Shown one piece after another: positions 60,701 to 64,000 of a DNA stretch of 64,000 nucleotides; the stretch's first letter is position 1, and every line of letters starts with the position of its first letter. The notes beneath the pieces are model-generated. The model was given only the letters and a program-made list of their open reading frames with translations, was not told the DNA's origin and ran no database searches. A program made the translations under genes and the position numbers. The stretch is taken from positions 97,650,368 to 97,714,367 of the forward strand of contig OZ026516.1 of assembly GCA_964019695.1 (NCBI GenBank). Direction: 5' to 3'. The stretch comes from Loripinus fragilis (Eukaryota > Mollusca > Bivalvia > Lucinida > Lucinidae).

Positions 60701-61624
60701 CATAATCAGCATTTGACTGCTTTGTCATCCAGCAGATTAAGTTTCTTGTGTTAAAGGTCAATGCCAGCATTGAAATGTATATAACCCAAACTATAATTTG
60801 GTATTTATCTTTCAAAATGAAATGTAACAATAAATTCAATGTAAACTATTCTTTGTCAGATACATCAAAACTTATTGGTTGTAAAATCAACTTAAAGGCC
60901 TTTAGATTAGAGTGTGTCATCAAAAATTAATTTTCTAATTTTTCAACCAAAACATATGTCGTTAGTACTCAATTGCAAAAGAACCGTCTCAATAAGAAGG
61001 TTCTTTTGAGCACCCAAAGCAAATGTTTAAACTGATAATATTATTTGTCATTCTAATGCACTTGCTTTTGTAACGCGACGTCTGATTGGATAATGTCAAA
61101 AATTTGCAAAAGTATATCCTGCGATATACTGTTGATACTGTCGGATATCATTTGACGTAAAAAATTACGCACATTTCGTTGGATGACATTTGGACTTATG
61201 CGGCTTGCAATGTTCCAATTTGAGACAAAACTGCAGAAGTGCATTAGAATGGGGATAACTATATACAAAATTTTCATCTGGGGAGGTATATCGTCGGATA
61301 TACATTCGGAAATCACGTTTACGGCTTCGCTCACGCAGCGCCGTAAAACTAAATTTCCGACTGTATATCCGACGATATACCTCCCGAAATGAAAATTTTG
61401 AATACAGTTATACCCTAATTTTACCCCCCTTTTTATGTTTATCTTGACCTATGAACTAAAACTTACACTATCATTATATGAGGGTGGAGCCAGTGACTCT
61501 GTAGGTGCGGGTTCTGGTGTAGGTTCCTGTGTACCCTGACCAGTCTGGCCCGTCCTATATCGTTCAAATCTTTCATATCGTAAAAACACATTGTTTAAAT
61601 CATCATTCACTCGTAACAATTCAT
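39614..61624 (-). CDS. TOM1: TOM1 (target of Myb1-like) endosomal adaptor, C-terminal 226 residues in seven exons
   Basis: TOM1 is a cytosolic VHS-GAT adaptor that links ubiquitinated cargo, Tollip and clathrin on endosomes. The seven exons are 61,467-61,624; 59,921-60,008; 58,604-58,721; 56,931-57,018; 43,869-43,931; 40,484-40,517; 39,614-39,747. All have AG/GT borders on the minus strand, and the joined 683 bp keep one frame to TAA. Diagnostic blocks: [20 protein letters not shown] (end of the GAT three-helix bundle), [11 protein letters not shown] (clathrin-box region), [39 protein letters not shown] and the terminus [10 protein letters not shown]. Each has a counterpart in the same order in vertebrate TOM1. 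The WL and EFDxFL blocks fall in the region reported to bind myosin VI. VHS and most of GAT lie beyond the right edge. Promoter and poly(A) site were not identified. Confidence 0.95.
40021..40160 (-). mobile_element. SINE family C in TOM1 intron
   Basis: CTTAAAGTCTCATCTGTCAG, ACTGAAGAAGCCTGGAATCG-AACCTGCAACCC (B box complement) and TTATTCACTACATCATAGTG (A box side). Diverged minus-strand copy. Confidence 0.7.
40484..40517 (-). CDS. TOM1: TOM1 34-bp micro-exon
   Basis: Acceptor CTGTATGATTTTCAG, donor GGTGAGTAG. Reads [11 protein letters not shown] plus one base, in the frame left by the 43.9-kb exon and needed by the last exon, where the split codon becomes GAA (E). Skipping its 34 bp would shift the frame. 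Confidence 0.88.
40576..40782. mobile_element. TIR element M2 in TOM1 intron
   Basis: Starts ACAGTAAAACCTGTGTACAA and ends GTACTGT, with inner inverted pairs (CTCTTAAAAAGACAAAA against TTTTGTCTATTTTTGAG). The centre is a TTGCAGAATGCTCC / GGAGCATTCTGCAA hairpin. 207 bp, no coding. Confidence 0.75.
41251..41321. repeat. 71-bp hairpin
   Basis: TCTGAGATGGAGTCTGCATC-CATACTTTGCAAGC pairs with its complement around TG. The pairing is close to perfect except for one or two positions. Confidence 0.8.
41510..42290. repeat. Old internal duplications in TOM1 intron
   Basis: ATCTTTACTTGG(C/T)-AGGATTCTTTAATAAT-type sequence occurs near 41,583 and 42,198. CAAACATGTAAATGTACTGT occurs near 42,108 and 42,238, indicating a tandem duplication of about 130 bp. 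Confidence 0.55.
42368..42395. repeat. Short perfect hairpin
   Basis: TTTTAGATTGCCA and TGGCAATCTAAAA are exact complements separated by AG. Confidence 0.8.
42901..42966. repeat. Small hairpin repeat (GCAGTCTGAT type)
   Basis: CAAACAAAGCAGAACCAGAT-CAGACTGCTT pairs with AAGCAGTCTGATTGGGGTCT-TCATTGTTTG. Also found near 57,333 and 58,905. Confidence 0.7.
43025..43722. repeat. 53-bp satellite array, about 13 copies, in TOM1 intron
   Basis: The unit is TAGTCAGAAATAGGCTATGT, then A(T/C)C(T/A)GTA(T/C)GCACAATTGG, then CACTACATGATTxTG. Spacing of TCAGAAATAGG is 53 bp throughout the part I checked. From about 43,140 two unit types alternate (GTATCTGTATGC and GTACCAGTACGC), giving a 106-bp higher-order repeat. 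The outer units are more diverged. It starts about 150 bp from the 43.9-kb exon. Confidence 0.95.
43869..43931 (-). CDS. TOM1: TOM1 exon: [10 protein letters not shown] helix
   Basis: Acceptor AATAGTTACAG, donor GTGAGT. Exactly 21 codons, phase 0 to 0: [20 protein letters not shown](T). It corresponds to EDIEQWLSTD in vertebrate TOM1, within the region reported to contact myosin VI. The 53-bp satellite array starts about 150 bp downstream in the intron. Confidence 0.92.
44191..44342 (-). mobile_element. SINE family A, head and first core
   Basis: Minus strand. GGGCCACTTAGCGCAGTCAG carries the A box and CAGAGTTTGATCCTAGC the B box. GATTGATCATGAAATATTTT and CTGTTTTTCAGTTACAAGC follow. The tail is missing. 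Confidence 0.75.
44343..45120. other. Intron sequence, AT-rich, with ATGT microsatellite
   Basis: (ATGT)n at about 44,690-44,708, T-rich tracts at 44,455-44,540 and CAAATAAAATATTT near 44,734, which resembles a retroelement 3' end. A 75-100 bp repeat pair (TGACAAAGTC(T/A)xTxGAGCAT) lies near 44,924 and 45,058. No exon recognised. Confidence 0.45.
45121..45275 (-). mobile_element. SINE family C, full head
   Basis: Minus strand. GGAGCCCCCATGGTGTAGTG-GATAAGCC carries an A box (TGGTGTAGTGG), then CTGAGCTCGATCCCCAGCTC the B box. GGCCCCATCTCCATATGACC and TTAGCTGTTGGTGGGATGTT form the shared 3' tail. Reference copy for family C. Confidence 0.82.
45431..45612 (-). mobile_element. SINE family B
   Basis: TTACCTCCCAGTCAATTTTT, CCTGGGTAGAACAAGTACTA, TTTGCTCAAGGACATAACAC, GTGTGGCTCGAACCAGAGAC and CACTCTACGACTTACAGGGC follow family B order on the minus strand. 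Confidence 0.78.
45829..45892. repeat. Small hairpin repeat (GATCCAGATCAGG type)
   Basis: CAAACAGTTTGGATCCAGAT-CAGGCC pairs with GGCCTAATCTGGGTACAAAC-TGTTTG. Followed by CAAAGGTTATCAGCAGATGA, as at 57,219. Confidence 0.75.
46283..46490 (-). mobile_element. SINE family B, full length
   Basis: The head on the minus strand is GGGAGCGCAGTGGCTCAGTT-GTAGAGTGC (A box) and CGCTGGTTCAAGCCTCACC (B box). The CTTGCTCGAGGATACAACGC core and a TTTGTTTGATTTGATTCTTT tail complete it. Imperfect direct repeats of about 31 bp (46,252-46,282 and 46,491-46,521) flank it. Reference copy for family B. Confidence 0.85.
46812..47201. mobile_element. CAGGG-ended TIR element (hAT-like ends), GATACC target duplication
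   Basis: The left end CAGGGACCAAGCT and the right end AGCTTGGTCCCTG are exact complements. GATACC flanks both sides (46,806-46,811; 47,202-47,207). The interior has GGGCGAAATAGTCGCCC hairpins, AGGGAGAAGT(G/C) repeats facing each other (46,888 and 47,156) and an A19/T22 foldback at 46,908-46,947. The CAGGG start suggests hAT. An 8-bp duplication is expected for hAT but only 6 bp match, so the class is tentative. Confidence 0.8.
47273..47454. mobile_element. TIR element M2
   Basis: ACAGTAAAACCTGTCTTAAG and CGACAGGTTTTACTGT are inverted ends. GCCACTCAAAAAGAAGACC pairs with GTCTATTTTTGAGTGG. A GCAGAATGCTC centre remains, and its complementary half is deleted relative to 40,576-40,782. Confidence 0.8.
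47455..48153. other. Intron, nothing recognised
   Basis: No exon; a TCTGATCAGGATCCACATTG fragment of the small hairpin class near 48,052. Confidence 0.35.
48154..48212. repeat. Hairpin element with GGGCCGATAGTGGCCC end
   Basis: CCTCCAGTGAACGCCATTCA-AATGGCGTTTTGCTGGAGG is a near-complete palindrome followed by GCCGATAGTGGCCCG. Second copy of 4,525-4,607. Confidence 0.7.
48401..48597 (-). mobile_element. SINE family B
   Basis: TTGTTTGATTTGATTGTTTA, TGTCCCAGTCAACAATTTTT, GGGTTGAACCAGTACTAAGC, CTTGCTCATGGACACAACAC, ATGGAGCTCGAACGGTGGCC and CTCTACCACTGAGCCACTG. Full-length minus-strand copy. Confidence 0.82.
48891..49120. mobile_element. Foldback element M1
   Basis: GAGAATATAAAACC start, CTCAAATCAACTGAGCATGA, the CAAATGCCAACAATTGTTGG stem, AGCATGATAAATACAACACC, TTCATGCTCAGTTGAGCTGA and TTTTATACCCTC end. 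230 bp. Confidence 0.8.
49244..49420. mobile_element. Foldback element M1, deleted copy
   Basis: TTCATGCTCAACTGAGCATG-AAATTTA, then ACCTCTCAAATGTTGTATTT-ATCCTGATAA, an AAATGCCAACATTTTAACAT stem without its full loop, and a GTGCTCAGT right side. Relative to the other copies it is shortened. Confidence 0.6.
49421..50907. other. Intron, nothing recognised
   Basis: AT-rich; ACCTAGAGGAGCAGTTTAAT-CAGGG near 50,100 is a short-hairpin-class fragment. No exon. Confidence 0.35.
50908..50980 (+). pseudogene. tRNA-like sequence, TAT anticodon position, poly-T end
   Basis: AGTAGCTGAGCGGATAAGAC carries an A box. GGGTA-GTTATAG-TACCC is a perfect 5-bp anticodon stem with a 7-nt loop and TAT in the anticodon position (isoleucine). 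CGAGGTTCGAATCCTAG is a T-arm with a perfect B box, and TTTTTT follows, a Pol III terminator. The 7-bp acceptor stem does not pair and the D stem is weak. I therefore call it a tRNA pseudogene or a young tRNA-derived retroposon, though a divergent functional gene is not excluded. Confidence 0.5.
51345..51445 (-). pseudogene. tRNA-like remnant
   Basis: On the minus strand, GCGAGTTGGTCTACTACTCT and GTGAGTTCGAACTCTGGTC have A-box- and B-box-like spacing with a long intervening part. Weak evidence. Confidence 0.25.
51568..51589. repeat. TATC microsatellite
   Basis: Five to six TATC units. Confidence 0.8.
52178..52504. mobile_element. TIR element with opposed C23 and G20 tracts
   Basis: TGCACCAGTCATTTGTAACCA opens at 52,178 and TGGTCACAAATGACTGGTGCA closes at 52,504, an inverted pair. 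Inside, an uninterrupted C tract (about 52,374-52,396) and a G tract (52,463-52,482) face each other across 65 bp. The 62-codon ORF through the C tract is not a gene. Confidence 0.75.
52523..52655. mobile_element. Second, shorter copy of the GTCATTTGTAACCA TIR element
   Basis: GTGCACCCAGTCATTTGTAG-CCATG opens and GTAGTTACAAATGACTTATG closes. It sits 19 bp from the previous one. Confidence 0.55.
52656..53667. other. Intron, nothing recognised apart from a fragment
   Basis: GCGTGGATGCGCAGGCTGGT-CTGGGCC near 52,968 resembles 59,100-59,125 (GCATGGATGCACAGGCTGGT), a dispersed short repeat. No exon. Confidence 0.4.
53668..53727. repeat. 60-bp palindrome
   Basis: AGGCTTGAAATTTCATGTGA-ATTGTCTGC and its complement ending CAAGCCT pair over nearly the full length. 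Complete copy of the hairpin family at 39,044. Confidence 0.85.
54016..54389. mobile_element. Intact miniature element M13 (unoccupied relative of the 12.4/24.1-kb host)
   Basis: Ends TTAAAGCTGCAACTTTTAAT and (complement) TTAAAGAGACTAAGTCTGCA. It matches both halves that flank the 11.3-kb element: its right two-thirds match 12,380-12,620 inverted, and its left third matches 23,934-24,070 inverted. Where the big element inserted, this copy reads TTTTGATACTGATAATTTG (complement) without interruption. 374 bp, no coding. Confidence 0.85.
54472..54682 (+). repeat. LINE/SINE 3'-tail repeat with (AATC)n end
   Basis: CAGCTTTCAGAGAGATAGCC, CATATTTGGCATGTTGGTAG, ATATTGTTGGCTGGGACTTT, AAGCCTTAACACAATCAATC and AATAA. 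Same repeat as 8,523-8,718. The GTTGGCTGGGACTTTAAxC end parallels the tails of SINE A, B and C. Confidence 0.65.
54761..54834. repeat. 74-bp hairpin
   Basis: TTGAAAATATTATGGAAAAT-GGA(G)CATTTGCTAGCAAATG-TTCCATTTTCCATAATATTT-TCAA: near-perfect palindrome centred on GCTAGC. Confidence 0.85.
55068..55194. repeat. 127-bp hairpin element
   Basis: TCTTTTCCATGTATTAACTT-TTGCCAAGCC and GAGTGTGATTATGTGTTG pair with the mirror-image right side that ends GGCTTGGAAAAGGTTAATAC-ATGGAAAAGA. A small CCGCCAAGCGG lies at the tip. Confidence 0.85.
55579..55783. mobile_element. Foldback element M1, deleted copy
   Basis: GAGGTAATAAAACTTTTTTC-ATGCTC left end, CTGTATTTGTCCTGCTTAAA-ATGTTGACATTTTAACAT and a right end near CTCAACTCAGCATGAAAG. 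It lies 11 bp from the next M1 copy. Confidence 0.65.
55795..56009. mobile_element. Foldback element M1
   Basis: AAGGATATAAACTTATTTCA-TGCTCAACTCAACTGAGCAT start, AGCAGGATAAATACAACATC middle, GAGCAGTTGAAATTTCATGC and a degraded right end. Contains a G8 run. Confidence 0.65.
56010..56800. other. Intron, short repeats only
   Basis: AACAACAAAGGCGCACCCCA-GCCTGCAC...GCACCTTTGTTATTCGC (56,456-56,515) is a short hairpin-class repeat. No exon. Confidence 0.4.
56806..56870. repeat. Small hairpin repeat (GATCCAGATCAGG type)
   Basis: CAAACAGTTTGGACCCAGAT-CAGGCC pairs with GGCCTGATCTCAGTCCAAAC-TGTTTG around a TTTTGTC loop; close relative of 45,829. Confidence 0.8.
56931..57018 (-). CDS. TOM1: TOM1 exon: linker [20 protein letters not shown]
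   Basis: Acceptor ATTTGATTTCAG, donor GTAAGAATAG. Completes a split arginine codon, then reads [20 protein letters not shown] and NMKSQPDTA, ending in phase 0. This linker is poorly conserved across animals. The call rests on the splice sites, the matching phases and its position. A 13-kb intron follows. Confidence 0.88.
57153..57219. repeat. Small hairpin repeat
   Basis: CAAATAGTTTGGATCCAGAT-CAGGAC pairs with GTCCTGATCTGGGTTCAAAC-TGTTTG. It is followed by CAAAGATTATCAGCAGAAGA, as after the 45.8-kb copy, so the family has a conserved right flank. Confidence 0.8.
57327..57404. repeat. Small hairpin repeat (GCAGTCTGATC type)
   Basis: GTGTAAACCCAGATCAGACT-GCTTC pairs with GAAGCAGTCTGATCAGAGTC-TACAC. 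Outer GATAAAC/GTTTATC pair also present. Confidence 0.8.
57595..57690. mobile_element. Hairpin element M3, diverged
   Basis: AACATGTGTTGTGGATGTTC, CCCCGTCTCATTGAGAGGG and TTCTTTTGAGTACCCACAAA-ATATGTTT follow the M3 layout. Confidence 0.6.
57975..58075. mobile_element. Hairpin element M3, diverged
   Basis: GAACTGTCTCAGTGTTTCAT-TAGGACAG, CTCTTTTGAGATTCCCCCC and CACCAAATATTTTGGCTGAG-AAAC. Weak match to M3. Confidence 0.4.
58170..58231. repeat. Small hairpin repeat (AATGCCACTTAATGCGGCAT type)
   Basis: AAACAGTGAAGACCCAGATG-AAATGCC pairs with GGCATTTCATCAGGGTCTAC-ACTGTTT. Confidence 0.8.
58604..58721 (-). CDS. TOM1: TOM1 exon: [10 protein letters not shown] region
   Basis: Acceptor TATATTGTAG, donor GTGAGT. 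Enters in phase 1 and reads [20 protein letters not shown] then [18 protein letters not shown], leaving two bases. FDMFA is the counterpart of EFDMFALTR in vertebrate TOM1. Confidence 0.94.
58901..58966. repeat. Small hairpin repeat (GCAGTCTGATC type)
   Basis: ACCCTGATCAGACTGCTTTT and AAAAGCAGTCTGATCTACGT pair around TC; outer arms weaker. Confidence 0.75.
59214..59320. mobile_element. Foldback element M4, fragment
   Basis: CATCAATCCTGAAAAAAATG, CTAATTCAGGTTTTTAGGAC and CCTAAAATCCTGAAAACTTT-CATC. Confidence 0.45.
59731..59868. mobile_element. Hairpin element M3
   Basis: GAGTGCGTAATCAAAAATTA, TTTCTCAACCAAAACATATG, the AGTACTCAAAAGAACC / GGTTCTTTTGAGCACC hairpin, then CATATGTTAAAACTTGTGGA. 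It lies about 50 bp from the 59.9-kb TOM1 exon. Confidence 0.8.
59921..60008 (-). CDS. TOM1: TOM1 exon: DLIDLG clathrin-box region
   Basis: Acceptor ATATTTTGTATAG, donor GTAAGT. Reads [20 protein letters not shown] and NVTNQMAQM in phase 0, leaving one base. LIDLG matches the LIDMG clathrin-box segment of vertebrate TOM1. An M3 hairpin lies just downstream at 59.73-59.87 kb. Confidence 0.94.
60377..60629. mobile_element. Foldback element M4, near-complete copy
   Basis: CCACCATGGATGAAAGTTCC start and GAAAACTTTCACCCATGG end are inverted. Inside: AACTTGCAGTATGCCCAC, GACAATTGTCTTTAGACAGA and the hairpin TTGAGGCTGACTTTCTATAG / TAGTCAGCCTCAAAATCC. Reference copy. Confidence 0.8.
60908..61040. mobile_element. 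Hairpin element M3
   Basis: GAGTGTGTCATCAAAAATTA, ACCAAAACATATGTCGTTAG, AAAGAACCGTCTCAATAAGA-AGGTTCTTTTGAGCACCC and AAATGTTTAAACTG. Confidence 0.75.
61052..61430. mobile_element. Foldback with GGAGGTATATCGTCGGATAT arms, next to a TOM1 exon
   Basis: Left arm 61,232-61,312 (ATGGGGATAACTATATACAA, AATTTTCATCTGGGGAGGTA, TATCGTCGGATATACATTCG) and right arm 61,335-61,425 pair around a GGCTTCGCTCACGCAGCGCC tip. The neighbouring 61,060-61,160 contains related TATACTG/CGGATATC pieces. The right end lies about 40 bp from the donor of the 61.5-kb exon. Confidence 0.7.
61467..61624 (-). CDS. TOM1: TOM1 exon: end of GAT domain and proline-rich linker
   Basis: Acceptor CTTATTTTAACAG, donor GTAAGT. It begins with two bases of a split codon, then reads [38 protein letters not shown] and [12 protein letters not shown]. 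The first 26 residues are the last helix of the GAT domain, which binds ubiquitin/Tollip in characterised TOM1 proteins. The rest is a proline-rich linker. Ends in phase 0. Confidence 0.95.
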
Positions 61625-62089
61625 CTGTTAAAATAAGATTTTAATGTAATAAGCAAATCAATACATGTACGAGCATCAATTTATTTATCAAGGTGGTTGA
61701 ATATTGATTACTTATATTTAAACCTTAAAAAGAGCAACTTGCATTTGAGGGCTATTTTGGGTTCCTTTGGAGTCAGAAAAAAGGCTTTTAATCAATTTCT
61801 TATCATCAGCCTTGTAATTGAAAAATGATTTTCTTATTTCTCTTCCAAAACATAAGAGACACATGGGAGAAAGTTAAACAGTTCCAAAATCCTGAACTTT
61901 TGAAATTCAAATTTTAAAACTTGCAGTATGCCTTCAAAATATTAATATTTTCGTATTTTTTTGACCCTGAAGATCAAAGGGCGTGGCATATGCTAATTTT
62001 ATCTCCGATCTGTTGTCGGTAGTTTTCGCCGAATATACGAACAAATTACGTTATTTGAAATGAAATGTATAATGTGAATAGCCGTTGGA
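61625..62089. other. Intron, repeat fragments only
   Basis: 61,810-61,950 holds pieces of M3 (ATTTTCTTATTTCTC-CCAAAACATA) and M4 (CAAAATCCTGAACTTTTGAA; AACTTGCAGTATGCC). No exon recognised. Confidence 0.45.
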
Positions 62090-62581
62090 CAATATCGTCC
62101 GCTATAGAGTAGTGGTTTAGGCGCAAGACTCGTAGCATATAGCAGGTAAGTTCGAATCTCACGAGGCGCGTTTCATTTTATTTTTTTTCCTGTAAGAAAA
62201 GTTTGTATGCGCTAAAAAGTAAGAAAGCGTTAAAATGGGTTTTTTTGTATGTTTTTTTTGCGCACGTGCAAATTATGTAAAGTAAATGTAAAAATACGCA
62301 TGATATCACTGCAGTTGCTAGTAAACCAAGAATGTCGGACAAACAATCTTGGCTCTTAGGCGAATCAGTCTCGATTTACTTGCGTGATCACGTATACATC
62401 TATACATATGCACAATTGCACAAAAATAAGCATTTTCACGTTTTTAAGGGGTTTCCGTCATGTCAGTACATAGAAACTTTTTTACTGGAAAAAAATAAAA
62501 CTCCATGCGAGATTCGAACTTGCCTTCTCTAGAACACGAGTCCTGAACTTAGACCACTACACCATAGTGGACGATATATTC
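62090..62581. mobile_element. Element with tRNA-like terminal inverted repeats
   Basis: Left arm (62,090-62,190) and right arm (62,478-62,581) are inverted copies over about 100 bp. Each contains a tRNA-like sequence: the left has GAGTAGTGGTTTAGGCG (A-box-like) and AAGTTCGAATCTCAC (B box). The right (complement) has GTGTAGTGGTCTAAG and AAGTTCGAATCTCGC. Each is followed by TTTTATTTTTTT, a Pol III-type stop. The 290-bp interior has no ORF of note. Either two SINEs inserted head to head or a mobile element built with tRNA-like ends. It lies in a TOM1 intron. Confidence 0.75.
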
Positions 62582-63539
62582 ATTTACTACCGTTATAATA
62601 TACTGAAGGACTTTAGAAACGCACCACCTGCTAAAATGCTAATTTATTGTCAAAATGTAATATTTCAATTATGTGAATAATAAAATTGACAAGTCCCTTC
62701 ATTTAGCTTGCATTCAATAAGAAAATCGAAACGCTGTGCCTTATGGTTGCCATGACGTCGCGATTATTCTGAGACATCCCAAATTAAAAATGTCACAGAG
62801 TACCAATACCTTTCATAATGAGTGCAAAAAAGTTTTCTAACCAATGTTTGTTCTTGAAAGCACAAGGAAAGACAAAACCAAATCATGAAGTTTTAGGCCT
62901 CTGGTAAAGTTCGTTTCGTCTAGGTGACGTCATTATTGTTTTTGACGTAATTGGCTGTTTATATCCTAAGGATCAGGAATAATCAAAATGTTTTAGTGCA
63001 ACAAGATACTCCGCAGCCCGTTGCGTAGAAGACAAAAATATCGCGACGTGCGCGAACGTCATCCGCCTGTAATGGCTATCTGAAAAATTAAGACTGACGT
63101 TAGCAAAGAAACGCTGCGACTGGGAGTGTAATTAAACGATTTTTTCCGATTATTTCCAAAACTTGTCTTGTTTTTCGGTTGGTTAAGACATCTGGCTACC
63201 AGCTCAAAGTGTTTACTTTTAAATTGAACTAATCTCACAGCTGTCAGACGATAATTGTTGAAAAAGGCTAACGTCAGTGTTAGGTCAGAATGAACCACAT
63301 TAGCTTATCGAAACTATGGCAAATTATGGTCCATTGTGTAAGTGGATAAAAAGTGATAAAGAAAACATTCCCAAATCAACCAAGTGGAAGAGACAGGTAA
63401 TATTTATCTGGTGCGTTTCTCAAGTCCTTCAGTATATATTGAATTTCAGAAAACCTAATTATTTCCGTATATTTGGCGAAAACAATCAATCAAAAGTCTG
63501 AGATAAAATTTGCATAGGTCACTACCTTTAAAAATACGA
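62582..63539. other. Intron or upstream sequence, no exon recognised
   Basis: Less AT-rich than its surroundings around 62,740-63,070, with CG dinucleotides (GACGTCGCGATTATTCTGAG; TATCGCGACGTGCGCGAACG). I looked for the missing GAT/VHS exons of TOM1 on the minus strand and did not find them. Confidence 0.4.
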
Positions 63540-63706
63540 CAATATTTCAAGTTTAAATGCTTAATTGTCTTTAGATCAACTGTATATAAATATATCAGAA
63601 AAGCTATTATATTCTGCCTAATTCTGCATTTTGAGGCTGACTTTCTATGGAAAGTCAGCCTCAAAATCCTGAATTCAGGAATAAACCTGAAAACATTCAC
63701 CCATGG
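63540..63706. mobile_element. Foldback element M4, right part
   Basis: GCTTAATTGTCTTTAGATCA, CTAATTCTGCATTTTGAGGC, TGACTTTCTATGGAAAGTCA-GCCTC hairpin, CCTGAATTCAGGAATAAACC and CATTCACCCATGG. Confidence 0.7.
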
Positions 63707-63825
63707 AGACGGTTCATAATAGCACCTAAAACAAATATTAAAACTGAAGGATCAGAAAACATTCTCAATTTTTGCTCCAAAATTTTGTTCATCTCCAGTA
63801 TGACTCAAAGCAGGACTTTAGTTAA

Positions 63826-63960
63826 GAGTGCGTAATGAAAATTTAATTTTCATATTTCTCAACCAAAACATATGTTGTGGGTACTCAAAAGAACCGTCTC
63901 AATGAGATGGTTCTTTTGAGCACCCAAAACATATGTTAAAACTAATTGGTAAGAAAATAT
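63826..63960. mobile_element. Hairpin element M3, best-preserved copy
   Basis: AGAGTGCGTAATGAAAATTT, CTCAACCAAAACATATGTTG, GGGTACTCAAAAGAACCGTC-TC / GAGATGGTTCTTTTGAGCACCC and AACATATGTTAAAACTAATT. The ATATGTT ends themselves pair. Confidence 0.82.
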
Positions 63961-64000
63961 TTACATTTTTACGATAACATTTTTTGTTTATCTAAACCTG

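Noticed and set aside
62740..63070. Promoter or CpG island of TOM1
   Set aside because: The region is only mildly CG-enriched. The N-terminal VHS exons must lie beyond the right edge, so the TOM1 promoter cannot be here.

Overview
This is a eukaryotic, AT-rich, intron- and transposon-dominated window, most likely from a bivalve mollusc. The organism is an inference: the protein-coding exons are ordinary animal ones, and the dense tRNA-headed SINEs, short foldback elements and small hairpin repeats are of kinds I associate with bivalve genomes. There are no bacterial-style genes, and nearly all short ORFs here are chance.

Host gene. Seven exons on the minus strand between 61,624 and 39,614 encode the C-terminal 226 residues of TOM1, a VHS/GAT endosomal sorting adaptor. 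Reading frame and splice phase are continuous through all seven exons to a TAA stop. Order on the minus strand: GAT-domain end (61.5 kb), DLIDLG clathrin-box region (60.0 kb), FDMF region (58.7 kb), a linker exon (57.0 kb), a WL-containing exon (43.9 kb), a 34-bp micro-exon (40.5 kb) and the last exon ending NPLFAL (39.6-39.75 kb). The VHS domain and most of GAT lie beyond the right edge. The 13-kb intron between 56.9 and 43.9 kb and the other introns are packed with SINEs, hairpin elements and a 53-bp satellite.

Intergenic left part, 1-39.6 kb. A decayed LINE reverse-transcriptase fragment lies at the left edge, followed by scattered SINEs and foldback elements. The standout is an 11.3-kb element at 12,621-23,933 with inverted termini, sitting exactly inside a 375-bp miniature element whose unoccupied relative is present at 54,016-54,389. 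The big element is roughly symmetrical about 18.2 kb. It carries inverted copies of a repeated unit, many GTAAC(A/G)TATGTTAC-like sites, and two divergently oriented, broken pieces of a PIN/FEN-like nuclease gene (IDG ... FTGCDT-type ... LPPT/RANY motifs). A 1,400-bp Tc1/mariner foldback and a SINE have since inserted into it. The 7.5-11.35 kb stretch shares its motifs and looks like a decayed relative.

Mobile-element community. Three tRNA-derived SINE families (called A, B, C here) and one tail-only repeat share a similar 3' end, suggesting one LINE machinery moved all of them. A fourth SINE (D) is separate. Non-autonomous DNA elements include a TTAA-flanked piggyBac-like element (30.2-30.9 kb), a CAGGG-ended element with a 6-bp target duplication (46.8-47.2 kb), a 230-bp foldback family M1 with eight copies, smaller families M2-M4, and an unusual element whose terminal inverted repeats are tRNA-like (62.1-62.6 kb).
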